Of a DNA stretch of 64,000 bases, positions 9,658 through 17,993 are shown piece after piece. The position numbers were made by a program, and so were the translations under genes. Source of the DNA: an uncultured Prevotellaceae bacterium. GTDB lineage: Bacteria; Bacteroidota; Bacteroidia; Bacteroidales; Bacteroidaceae. Location of the stretch: the NCBI GenBank assembly GCA_902762325.1, contig CACWNV010000011.1:59854-123853 (forward strand), given 5' to 3'. The notes under the pieces were generated by a model. That model was not told the origin of the DNA. It saw only the letters and a list, made by a program, of their open reading frames with translations, and made no database searches. Position 1 is the first letter of the stretch; each line of letters starts with the position of its first letter.

Positions 9658-11430
9658 TTACTTCTTGAATTCAATCACTTCACCTTTAGGTGCCCAGTTC
9701 AGATACCCCGATGTCGTCTCTGTTGCAGGACGGGGATTTCCCTTCAGACCTGCACCACGTACTTCAAACGGCAGCTGAATTGCCTGGCGCGGGTCACGGT
9801 ATTCAAGCGTATCGGTGATGGTGAGTGCATTCAGGGCTGCGTTTATTTCCCGACGGTAGACGGTGATGCCATATCGCTTGATGTCAAACCAACGCATGCC
9901 TTCGTGCAGGAACTCCAGGCGACGGATGAGCAGCAAGGTCTGAAGCAGACATTCCTGATCACTGCCTTCAGTGAGATTCATCCATTCAGGATGCAGATGC
10001 TTGCGTGGGAGAGGACGGTCGGGAGTGTAATAGTCATACTTGTGGTGCCATGCGTGGATAGACTCCATCGTAAGTGTACGGGGCACCTGCTCGGTAGCAT
10101 AGTCGACGATGTAGTTCCAGTTCTCATCAAAATGATAACCTGACTCATACTCCACACTCTCTGAGATGAACGAATGAGTCCAGACATTCATGTCGGCAAG
10201 TGCTTTATCGTTCTGGCCAAGCAGGATGTAAGCCTCGGCACGGTTGAGCAATGCCTCCTCTGCCTTCAATGCAACCACCACGGTACGATAATAACCGGTA
10301 TGATTATTCGGATTGATTTCCTCAAAATAATACGGAGTCTTCGGCAGCAGGAACTTATCATTTGCCTGACTGTAGAACCAATAGAAGCGGAATATCTGCT
10401 GTGACTGAGAAGCCGCCTCAACACTGGGAGCCCACGGCGTTGCAAAGAAGAGCTCTGCCTGACCGATATAGTGATTGGTGTTGAAACGTCCTCCGGTGGA
10501 ATAGCCCTGGAAATAGAAAGCATCGCTGCTGATAACAGGCAGCAGCAGGAAGTTAGCCTGCTCCTTGTCTGACACATACTGCATCGAACGGGGCTGCATG
10601 TTGTCAGTGGGCATCGTCTGCATCACGTCGTAGTCGCGCATAATGGCTGAAGCATTGTCGCCGAGTGCCTTGGTGGCATACTCGATGACCTTCTCCGGCT
10701 GCTGATAGAACAGGTAGAAGCGGGAGGCAAACGTATAGGCTGCCTTCGAATTGAAGTGATAACGCGGGTTGGTATAGACGGCATCACTCATGAGCGACAT
10801 TCCTTCCAGCAGGTCTTTCTCTATCAGCTGATAGTCTTCAGCCACAGAAGGACGCTCGTAATGCGGATTCAGCGTGGTCTCCGGCTCCGTGATGTAAGGA
10901 ATACCGAGGTCGCTCTGGCTATGCTGCTTTGAATAGTTCAGACAGAACAGATTGGTCAGGATAAAGTGGGAATAGGCACGACAGAGCAAAGCCTCACCGC
11001 GCAAAGCCTTCAGCTCATCGGTAGTGGGACCGCCCAGTTCGTTGATGGCGACGAGAGCATGATTGGCTGCAGCTATCGCAGCATAGTGTCCCTGCCATAC
11101 CATTGCCGGACTCTCGTTATCGGTTTCGGTCACCTCCTGCCAGCGGTAGCACTGTTCTGAGAAACGGTCGTAGTTTCCATTCAGCTCACCATTAAGGTCA
11201 TCGACATTATCACTGGCAAGCTCAGTAAGTCTGACGTATGTGTCTCCCGGATAGGCCGACGTTATCAAAGCCTCGATATTCTCCACCTTGTCAATCTCGA
11301 TACGGTCATCGGGTAGCGCATCCAGAAAATCATTGCAGCTTGTCAGGAGACAAGAGGCAAAGAACAGAAAGCCGGAAACAAGTGGAAGGGAACGGGAAAC
11401 CACCTTATTAATATATTTCTTTGTATTCAT
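9658..11430 (-). CDS. susD: SusD/RagB family nutrient-binding lipoprotein
   Basis: A 590-residue SusD-like lipoprotein that caps the SusC transporter on the cell surface and binds substrate. The signal sequence ends in a lipobox LLTSC, and the mature N-terminus NDFLDALPDDRIEI is typical of the family. TPR-like helices follow (for example LRGEALLCRAYSHFILTNLF), and a C-terminal segment reads RRLEFLHEGMRWFDIKRYG. The ATG at 11428-11430 is preferred over the TTG three codons upstream. It lies 22 bp after the susC stop. Identity is secure; the substrate is unknown, and the gene name is used in the general sense of SusD homologue. Confidence 0.95.
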   Translation of the reverse strand: MNTKKYINKVVSRSLPLVSGFLFFASCLLTSCNDFLDALPDDRIEIDKVENIEALITSAYPGDTYVRLTELASDNVDDLNGELNGNYDRFSEQCYRWQEVTETDNESPAMVWQGHYAAIAAANHALVAINELGGPTTDELKALRGEALLCRAYSHFILTNLFCLNYSKQHSQSDLGIPYITEPETTLNPHYERPSVAEDYQLIEKDLLEGMSLMSDAVYTNPRYHFNSKAAYTFASRFYLFYQQPEKVIEYATKALGDNASAIMRDYDVMQTMPTDNMQPRSMQYVSDKEQANFLLLPVISSDAFYFQGYSTGGRFNTNHYIGQAELFFATPWAPSVEAASQSQQIFRFYWFYSQANDKFLLPKTPYYFEEINPNNHTGYYRTVVVALKAEEALLNRAEAYILLGQNDKALADMNVWTHSFISESVEYESGYHFDENWNYIVDYATEQVPRTLTMESIHAWHHKYDYYTPDRPLPRKHLHPEWMNLTEGSDQECLLQTLLLIRRLEFLHEGMRWFDIKRYGITVYRREINAALNALTITDTLEYRDPRQAIQLPFEVRGAGLKGNPRPATETTSGYLNWAPKGEVIEFKK

Positions 11431-11452
11431 AATTGTCAATTGTTAGTTGTTG

Positions 11453-14400
11453 TTAGAATCCCAGACGAACAGTGAACGTGAACTGACGCGGCATTGGCGA
11501 AGCCACACCACCTGTGTTGAAGAACTCCGGATCGTTGCCGTTGAGCTTCTTGTCAGCATAAATCAGGAAGAGGTTTGTTGCCTGGAACTTCAGGTTGACA
11601 TTCTGCAAGCCAATAGGTGCTATCCATGCTTTCGGGAATGTGTAGTCGAGAGAAATCTCCTTCATACGGATGAAGTCACCCTTTGCCACACGTTCCGTAC
11701 TATAGTTATAGGCACTATATGCAATCGAGAGGTTGGGATTGAGGAAGTTCTGGCGAGCCGATGGAATGACGGGCACTGTGGTAATCTCCTCTTCTCCTGA
11801 TGCCGACCAGCGGTTGTTAAACTCACGGGGAGTGGCAACGAGGTCGTTATAGGTATTTCTGAACACCGGATCCAGACGCACCTTGTTTCCAAAAGAGTAA
11901 ACGATGAAGGCGGTAAGGCGGAAGCCTTTGTACTTGAAGACATTCTCCAGTGATCCATAGTCGGTAGGATCGGTGGAACCTTCATACTTCAGCCATGAGA
12001 GGTCGGCAAACTCCTGGAAATTCACTTTATCCATCGTCACCTCATCGTTCTGCACACGGAAGGTGGGCAGACCTTCGGAAGTAAGCTTCTCGAACGGGAT
12101 AGAGAACAGGGCACGGACAGGATAATTCTCCAGCGCGAAACCGTTTGAGCGGATCAAGTCAATGACTCGGGTGGTGCTCTTCAGGTTGGTCACCTTATTG
12201 TGCTGATGAGAATAGAGGAACGTGGTGTTCCATTCGAAGTCCGGTGTCTTGATGTTCTTCGTGCTCAACGACAGCTCGAAACCGTCAGACTTCATGTCGG
12301 CAATGTTACCGAACTTGTCTATCTCACCTCCGACAGCCTCGGTTACGAGCGGACCGATAAGGTCATAGTTGTTACGCTTATACCAGCTCACCTCCAGATT
12401 GATTCGGTTATTCAGGAAACCCATATCAGCTGTCAGCGATAGCTCGTGCTTCTTCTCGTATGTCAGGTCTGAGTTACCTAATTCCGTGATGGCGATGGCT
12501 GTCTCACGGCTTTCCACACTGGGACGCCATGTGATATAGCTGTTCATAATGGGGTTTGAGTTCGAGATGTCGTAAGGGCCGCGGTCAGCAGTAAGTGAAT
12601 AGCTGCCTTTCAGCGTGAAGTGAGAGAAGGTGGGCTTGAACTGCTCAAACCATGTTTCTTCATGCGCATTCCAGGCACCTGACACGTTCCATGTGGGGAG
12701 CCAGCGGCTCTTACGTGCACGTCCCAGTGTATTGGTTCCTTCATAGCGGACGGTTCCATTGACGATATAACGTCCTTTATAAGAATAGGTGGCAGTGCCG
12801 AAGAAAGCAGCCGTACGGTCGAGCGTGTGTCCGAAGTTGGCAATCTCTGCATTCTCGCGGGCAGTCTTCTCATAGGCTTTCGGGTCGAAGTTGACGGCAT
12901 TGGCAAAACCATATTGCCGTCCCCATACGCGCATCCATGAGTTGTCACGCTTGGTTGAGGTCGTTTCCATACCGCCGAAGAGGTTGATGATATGTGTGTT
13001 GTCCCACACATGATTATAGGCTGCGGTGGCACGGAAGTCCCATGAGGTCATGTGATATTGCGTGTTGTCGTAGATACCACCGTTGGGAAGCACCGAGATA
13101 GGCACCGCATAAGGGTCTTCCGGGTCAGTCCATAGATACGGGTTGCTGTTGCGCACCAGTGTGTTCGGCATGGCACGGTAGGCATTCGCCTGATTAGAAT
13201 ACTCCGTCGCATTATGCTCTGAGGTCGATGCCACACGCTTCACTGCTCCCAGCACGTTCAGTTCCAGTCCCTGCACGGGCTTATAGGAAAGCAGTCCCTG
13301 GACTTTGAATTCATTGGAGTTCAAGTCTATATAGTTCTGTTCCAGTTCATGGAAAATGTTGAAAGGATTATAGTTTCTTGTATAATACTCATTAGGGTCG
13401 AGCACACGTGAGGTGTTCAGGGCATAGCTGTAAGGGTTGATGTCGAAAGCACGGCTCACCTCTCCGCTCACAAGGTTCACCTCGGAACTCAGCGTACCGG
13501 GAGCCTTTTGCTGACGGGTAGAGGCATTGGCATTCAACTGCAGCTTCAGCTTCTCGGAGAAGTTGAATGTCGAACTCAGGTTGGCGGTATAGCGCTTCAC
13601 CTTGCTCTGCTTATACCATCCCGGATCAAACATCGCCGAGACTGACACATAGTGCTGGGCTTTCTCCGTACCTGTAGAGACACTGACGGAATGGTTCTGC
13701 ATGATGCTGTTCGAGAAAAGCAGGTCGAACCAGTCGGTATTCCGATACTCCTGTTCACGCAGCCATTGGTTGCGGGCTGCATCGGTGTTGACCACCTGAC
13801 CAGTAGCAATAAGAGTTGCCAGCTTTCCATAGACACCGCTTGAGTTCGCATTCACGACGTCGGCAGGACTCATATAGCCCTTCTTTGCCAGTTCCTGATA
13901 GACAGACATCTGCTCCTGAGAGTTCATGATGTTAAAGTTCTGATAGTTGGGAACCAGGCGCATGGTAAACTCACCGGTATAGTTGACACTGGTCTTTCCT
14001 GCCTTACCCTTCTTCGTGTTGATGACAATCACACCCGCCATGGCACGTGCACCATAGATAGAGGTGGCACTACCGTCACGCAGAATCTGGAATGACTCGA
14101 TGTCATCGGCATTCAGTCCGGCAATGGCACTGGAAAGAAGCGTCTCCGCATTACCTGAAGAAAGGTCATCGGTGTTCACTTCAATGACATTTTCCTGTAT
14201 GACACCGTCGACAATCCACAAAGGCTGGGAGTTACCGTAAATAGACGTGGCACCGCGCACCTGAATACGTGGAGCCGTACCAAACGTACCTGTGACATTC
14301 TGAACGGTCACACCTGCCGCACGACCTTCCAGCGAACGCGAGATGTCGGGCACACCGTCGAGCTTGGCATCCTCGGCATCAATGAATGTCGTTGAACCTG

Positions 14401-14740
14401 TGAAAAGGCGCTTGTCCATGTTCTGCATACCCGTCACCACGACTTCCTGAATCGACGCATTGGGTTCCAGCACCACACGGATGTCCTGTTTAGGAACGAC
14501 CGTTTTCGACTGCATGCCAATATAGCTTACAACGAGCTTCTTCCCTTCGGGCACGGAAACCGTAAAACGCCCGTTTGTGTCGGTCACAGTTCCTACCTTA
14601 GAACCTGCAACCACCACCGAAGCTCCAATAATTGGCTGCCCGTCTTCCTGAGATACTACAGTACCTGTAATATCACTTTGGGCAAGGACTCCTCCTGAGA
14701 ATAGAATCCCCACCAGAAAAATGATTAGTCTTTCTTTCAT
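11453..14740 (-). CDS. susC: SusC/RagA family TonB-dependent outer-membrane transporter
   Basis: A 1095-residue TonB-linked outer-membrane protein that imports substrate delivered by SusD. In order it has a signal peptide (MKERLIIFLVGILFSGGVLA), a carboxypeptidase-D-regulatory-like domain (ITGTVVSQEDGQPIIGASVV, about 22-100), a plug domain with the family motif SIYGARAMAGVIVINTKKGK (about 225-245), and a long beta-barrel ending in the aromatic FTFTVRLGF. The start is the ATG at 14738-14740, next to the signal peptide; an upstream in-frame ATG at 14776 adds 12 unlikely residues. First gene of the import operon. A heptanucleotide repeat array lies upstream of its promoter region. Confidence 0.95.
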   Translation of the reverse strand: MKERLIIFLVGILFSGGVLAQSDITGTVVSQEDGQPIIGASVVVAGSKVGTVTDTNGRFTVSVPEGKKLVVSYIGMQSKTVVPKQDIRVVLEPNASIQEVVVTGMQNMDKRLFTGSTTFIDAEDAKLDGVPDISRSLEGRAAGVTVQNVTGTFGTAPRIQVRGATSIYGNSQPLWIVDGVIQENVIEVNTDDLSSGNAETLLSSAIAGLNADDIESFQILRDGSATSIYGARAMAGVIVINTKKGKAGKTSVNYTGEFTMRLVPNYQNFNIMNSQEQMSVYQELAKKGYMSPADVVNANSSGVYGKLATLIATGQVVNTDAARNQWLREQEYRNTDWFDLLFSNSIMQNHSVSVSTGTEKAQHYVSVSAMFDPGWYKQSKVKRYTANLSSTFNFSEKLKLQLNANASTRQQKAPGTLSSEVNLVSGEVSRAFDINPYSYALNTSRVLDPNEYYTRNYNPFNIFHELEQNYIDLNSNEFKVQGLLSYKPVQGLELNVLGAVKRVASTSEHNATEYSNQANAYRAMPNTLVRNSNPYLWTDPEDPYAVPISVLPNGGIYDNTQYHMTSWDFRATAAYNHVWDNTHIINLFGGMETTSTKRDNSWMRVWGRQYGFANAVNFDPKAYEKTARENAEIANFGHTLDRTAAFFGTATYSYKGRYIVNGTVRYEGTNTLGRARKSRWLPTWNVSGAWNAHEETWFEQFKPTFSHFTLKGSYSLTADRGPYDISNSNPIMNSYITWRPSVESRETAIAITELGNSDLTYEKKHELSLTADMGFLNNRINLEVSWYKRNNYDLIGPLVTEAVGGEIDKFGNIADMKSDGFELSLSTKNIKTPDFEWNTTFLYSHQHNKVTNLKSTTRVIDLIRSNGFALENYPVRALFSIPFEKLTSEGLPTFRVQNDEVTMDKVNFQEFADLSWLKYEGSTDPTDYGSLENVFKYKGFRLTAFIVYSFGNKVRLDPVFRNTYNDLVATPREFNNRWSASGEEEITTVPVIPSARQNFLNPNLSIAYSAYNYSTERVAKGDFIRMKEISLDYTFPKAWIAPIGLQNVNLKFQATNLFLIYADKKLNGNDPEFFNTGGVASPMPRQFTFTVRLGF

Positions 14741-14855
14741 AAACTTCAATAGGTTATTGATCGTATAGGCTGACAAAGTTAAATAAAATTATCCATAAAT
14801 ACAAATAATTGTAAAAAAAAGAAGGGGAAACCCTGCAAAAAACAAGAACACCGTT

Positions 14856-15138
14856 GAAAGATTAAAGATGAAAGATTAAAAATGAAAGATTAAAGATTAA
14901 AAATTGATGATTGAACTTTGAATGATTGAACATTAAATGATTGAACATTAAATGATTGAACATTGAACATTGAACATTGAACATTGGTTGGCACATCAGA
15001 AGAAGGGGCAACGGTAAATGGTAAACGGTCAATGTTCAACGGTCAATGTTCAATGGTCAATGGTAAACGGTCAATGCTCAATGGTAAACGGTCAATGCTC
15101 AATGGTCAATGGTCAATGGTCAATGGTCAATGGTCAAT
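14856..15138. repeat. Heptanucleotide repeat array upstream of susC
   Basis: The 403-bp gap between susC and the MATE gene is mostly short repeats. 14856-14900 has copies of GAAAGATTAAA. About 14920-14990 is built from ATTGAAC heptamers, four in direct tandem. 15010-15138 is built from GGTCAAT heptamers and variants (GGTAAAC, GTTCAAC, GCTCAAT). The left part read on the minus strand is GTTCAAT, so the two arms are roughly inverted copies of one heptamer. No gene is present. The length is likely to vary between strains. Confidence 0.85.
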
Positions 15139-15143
15139 AATTT

Positions 15144-16523
15144 TTAATTTTTAATTTTCCGAAGGAACCGTCCTCGATACAACCGTATCAGGAACATGAT
15201 TCCACGGAAGGTCAGTTCTATTGCCATCGCCGTCCACACACCCTGCAAGCCGTATTCCTTGGCAAGAAAAGCAGCCAAAGTAAGACGGACGAGCCACATG
15301 GAACAAAGGTTGATAAGGGCTGGTTTCAACGTGTCGCCGGCACCAATGCACACACTGTAGGCAACAATAGAGGCGGCGAACATCGGCTCTGCAAAGGCTT
15401 CTATGCGGAGACATTCAGCTCCGAGGTCGCGGATGGCATCAACAGGGGTCATCAGTCCCATCAGCTCGGGAGCGAAAATATACATCAGCAGTCCCATGAA
15501 TGCCATGATACCCATACCCATGCCTACGCTCATCCAGGCAAAACTACGGCAAATGTCTCGACGACCAGCTCCCATGCTCTGCCCTACCAGCGTCGTGGCG
15601 GCATCCCCGATACCATAGCCGGGCATATAGCAAAGGCTCTCTGCCGTGATGGCAAACGTGTTCGCGGCAATGGCAAAGTTACCCAGCGGGGCTACAATCA
15701 TGGTACTGACAATCTGGGCTCCGCTCATCAACACCGACTGCATCGCCATCGGCGCCCCTATCTTCAGGGCATGCTTCAGATAATCCGGTACCCAATAAAA
15801 CCGCTCATTCTCCCTTCTGAGCGACAGAATCTCGTTCTGGAAGATGGCAAACCACGCCTGAACACTTCCGCCAATCACAATTGCAAGCGCCGTACCTAAG
15901 GCTACGCCCAACACGCCGAGATGGAACTGGAAAATAAGGATATAGTTAAACACCACGTCCATCACACACATCAGGATGCTCATGATGCTCGGTATCCGCA
16001 TGTTACCACTGCACTTGAGCATGGCTCCCGATAGATTGGACAACTGGAAGAATGGCATGATCAGCATGAAAATCATGAAGTAGAGAGAGGCATCAGAAGC
16101 TATGTCGGCACCTCCACCCAACCAGAACGGCAGCTTACGGGAGATGCTCACTCCGATGATGGCGATAACGATGCTGAGAAGGAGGGTGCAGAACAGTCCA
16201 TGCCGGAACACCTGACGAGCCTTGCTGAAGTCATTGGCACCGATGAAATGCGCCACCTGCACGGAGAAACCCATTGAGGCGGCAGATGTCAGACTACCGA
16301 AAAGCCACGTTGACGACTCGACAAGACCACAGGCAGCAGAAGCCTCCACGCTGATACGGCCCACCATCGCCTGGTCGATGAAGAACATCAAGACACTCGT
16401 GATCTGCGCAAGAATAGACGGGACGCTCAATCCGATAATCAGATTGAGTTTCTCTGCCGACACCAGCGGTTTGCCCTCACGGATGGCAGCCAACAACACA
16501 TCGCTCTTCTTCTGCTGAGTCAT
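15144..16523 (-). CDS. MATE family multidrug/sodium efflux transporter
   Basis: A 459-residue inner-membrane protein with about 12 hydrophobic segments in two related halves, the layout of MATE (NorM/DinF-type) exporters. The first helix region reads LIIGLSVPSILAQITSVLMFFIDQAMVGR, here cited by its typical elements SVPSILAQ and DQAMVG. The second half starts near GAPMAMQSVLMSGAQ and contains GQSMGAGRRD, a typical inter-helix loop. It would export cationic compounds in exchange for Na+ or H+. It has its own promoter and no obvious operon partner. Substrate cannot be told from sequence. Confidence 0.93.
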   Translation of the reverse strand: MTQQKKSDVLLAAIREGKPLVSAEKLNLIIGLSVPSILAQITSVLMFFIDQAMVGRISVEASAACGLVESSTWLFGSLTSAASMGFSVQVAHFIGANDFSKARQVFRHGLFCTLLLSIVIAIIGVSISRKLPFWLGGGADIASDASLYFMIFMLIMPFFQLSNLSGAMLKCSGNMRIPSIMSILMCVMDVVFNYILIFQFHLGVLGVALGTALAIVIGGSVQAWFAIFQNEILSLRRENERFYWVPDYLKHALKIGAPMAMQSVLMSGAQIVSTMIVAPLGNFAIAANTFAITAESLCYMPGYGIGDAATTLVGQSMGAGRRDICRSFAWMSVGMGMGIMAFMGLLMYIFAPELMGLMTPVDAIRDLGAECLRIEAFAEPMFAASIVAYSVCIGAGDTLKPALINLCSMWLVRLTLAAFLAKEYGLQGVWTAMAIELTFRGIMFLIRLYRGRFLRKIKN

Positions 16524-16539
16524 TTTGAATATGGTGCTG

Positions 16540-16571
16540 CAAAATTAACTCATTAAACGCAAATAGCCAAA
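16540..16571 (-). promoter_or_regulatory. Promoter of the MATE transporter gene
   Basis: On the minus strand TAATTTTG (complement of 16540-16547) and TTTG (complement of 16568-16571) are separated by 20 bp, a good -7/-33 pair 17 bp upstream of the MATE start. Confidence 0.65.
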
Positions 16572-16651
16572 CCATTTAGCAATTTGTTATAACCATTCGT
16601 ATTCCTTTAAGCATTGTTCCTTTCTATTGGGCATCATCATTGTTAACTGCC

Positions 16652-17130
16652 CAACGGCATCTTCTTTGATAACTGCCCCTTGTCTGATGCCTCTGGCATC
16701 ATTTGCAATTGCAACTTCGTCAGAACAACCATTTGTAAAAGAATATTCGAATTTTGGCCCCAAATTAAGGCCATCTGCGCGAACGAATGAGTCGCTCGGT
16801 CGAAAAAACGCCATTTTTTGAGGTTTTTCGTAAAGTGTTGACTAACAAATGGTTACACAGATATTTATCTGTAAACGGGCAGTTTACAAATAATTAATTT
16901 GCGAAAGGTAAGGTTTCGCTGCGCCAAAGACCATGTTTAGTCGTGCGAAAGGATATGTTTGAGGCGATGAAACATAACCTTTGGCGCGGTCAAAGCTTAT
17001 CTTTCGCAGTGCGAAAGTTTACCTTTCGCAAAATGAAGAATGAAGAATAAAGAATGAAGAATCATGTTTTACACAATTTAACTTCTCTTTCATCACTTTT
17101 CCCCGACAAGTTTTTGTCAAGTTCTTTGAC
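16652..17130 (+). repeat. Large dispersed repeat, copy A (with 22-bp phased array)
   Basis: First of three copies of a roughly 480-bp intergenic repeat (others at 33627-34103 and, inverted, 57955-58459). From the 5' side it has a GATGCC-tct-GGCATC hairpin (16686-16700), the conserved segment around AATATTCGAATTTT, a GTAAACGGGC block, six cores spaced exactly 22 bp apart (starting at 16904, 16926, 16948, 16970, 16992 and 17014), an AATGAAGAATGAAGAA stretch, and a conserved end TTTTCCCCGACAAGTTTTTG. It has no coding capacity. Unlike the other two copies it is not next to the structured 260-nt element. Confidence 0.85.
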
Positions 17131-17190
17131 ATAGAAATAAGGCTAACCGGACAAATGGTTTGAGTCAAGTCTTATCCCTATTCTTCTATA

Positions 17191-17228
17191 AAACAAAAAA
17201 AGAGACAAGCATAAGGGCTTGTCTCTTA
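17191..17228 (-). terminator. Terminator of the glyQS-FKBP operon
   Basis: AGAGACAAGC (17201-17210) pairs perfectly with GCTTGTCTCT (17217-17226) around a 6-nt loop. On the minus strand it is followed by a run of seven Ts: a strong Rho-independent terminator. Confidence 0.9.
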
Positions 17229-17250
17229 ATATGATGTATTCTCTTTCAAT

Positions 17251-17985
17251 CTATTCCTCCACCCAGACAGCGTTCTGTTTTGCCTGGAAGGGAACAGGTA
17301 TTTCACCTGGGCGGTAATACGCTAATAATGTGACGTCGAAAATCAATGTCGAATATGGCTGAACGATATATGCCTTTGTCGTGCTGTTTCTGCTGCCATC
17401 GGCACCATAGCCTAACTGATGGGGGATGTAGATTTCCCAACGGTCGCCTATGTGCATGTGCTGTAGTGCCGTAGAGAATCCATCAACTACCGCTCTCTGT
17501 CCCTGCATGGCAAGGGTGACAGGATGTGCCGTCTTGGGATCGAAGTCACCGTAGTAGGACTTATCGAAGACAAAGCCTGCGGGATAAGAAGTGGAAGGCA
17601 GCATCCGACCTGAATAATTGACGCGCACGGAGTCTGTATATAATGGACAGCCAGAACCCGTTCCTTCTTTCAGCACATGAACGACGATATGGTCAACAGC
17701 CTTCGTGGCTATCTCCTCATTCAAAGACCATTTCGTGATAATCTTCCAGCTCTTGTCGCCGGAAGCAATCTTCTGCTTGGTCTGCTGATAGAGGTTGTCG
17801 AAGTACTTCTCGTTCTTGTCTTTCCAGTTGGGGAACTCCTCAACAGCGTCGTTCTCCTCCTTACAGGAAGTGAGGACTGACGAAGACAAGACAAAGAATG
17901 CAGCCAACAACAGCGTCATGCTGAAGCTACGCCTCCTGCCTACCCTTCTCTCCATTCTATCTATTCCCTTTAAGTGTTTCTTCAT
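17251..17985 (-). CDS. FKBP-type peptidyl-prolyl isomerase lipoprotein
   Basis: A 244-residue protein with a basic start, one hydrophobic stretch and a lipobox ending LTSC (about residues 38-41), so it is a lipoprotein of the cell envelope. The FKBP domain occupies about residues 110-225, with VRVNYSGRML, the core GFSTALQHMHIGDRWEIYIP, the HQLGYG loop and the terminal strand STLIFDVTLL. It should speed proline isomerisation during folding of envelope proteins. It starts 8 bp after the glycyl-tRNA synthetase stop and is transcribed with it; a strong terminator follows. Confidence 0.92.
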   Translation of the reverse strand: MKKHLKGIDRMERRVGRRRSFSMTLLLAAFFVLSSSVLTSCKEENDAVEEFPNWKDKNEKYFDNLYQQTKQKIASGDKSWKIITKWSLNEEIATKAVDHIVVHVLKEGTGSGCPLYTDSVRVNYSGRMLPSTSYPAGFVFDKSYYGDFDPKTAHPVTLAMQGQRAVVDGFSTALQHMHIGDRWEIYIPHQLGYGADGSRNSTTKAYIVQPYSTLIFDVTLLAYYRPGEIPVPFQAKQNAVWVEE

Positions 17986-17993
17986 TTGAGATT

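Noticed and set aside
14915-15138. Heptamer array considered as a CRISPR or replication origin
   Set aside because: Units are 7 bp without spacers; no dnaA gene and no DnaA-box pattern (TTATNCACA) was seen.
16901-17029. Regular array considered as a CRISPR
   Set aside because: The 22-bp period has variable cores and short, conserved spacers in all three copies, the opposite of a CRISPR; no cas genes are near.
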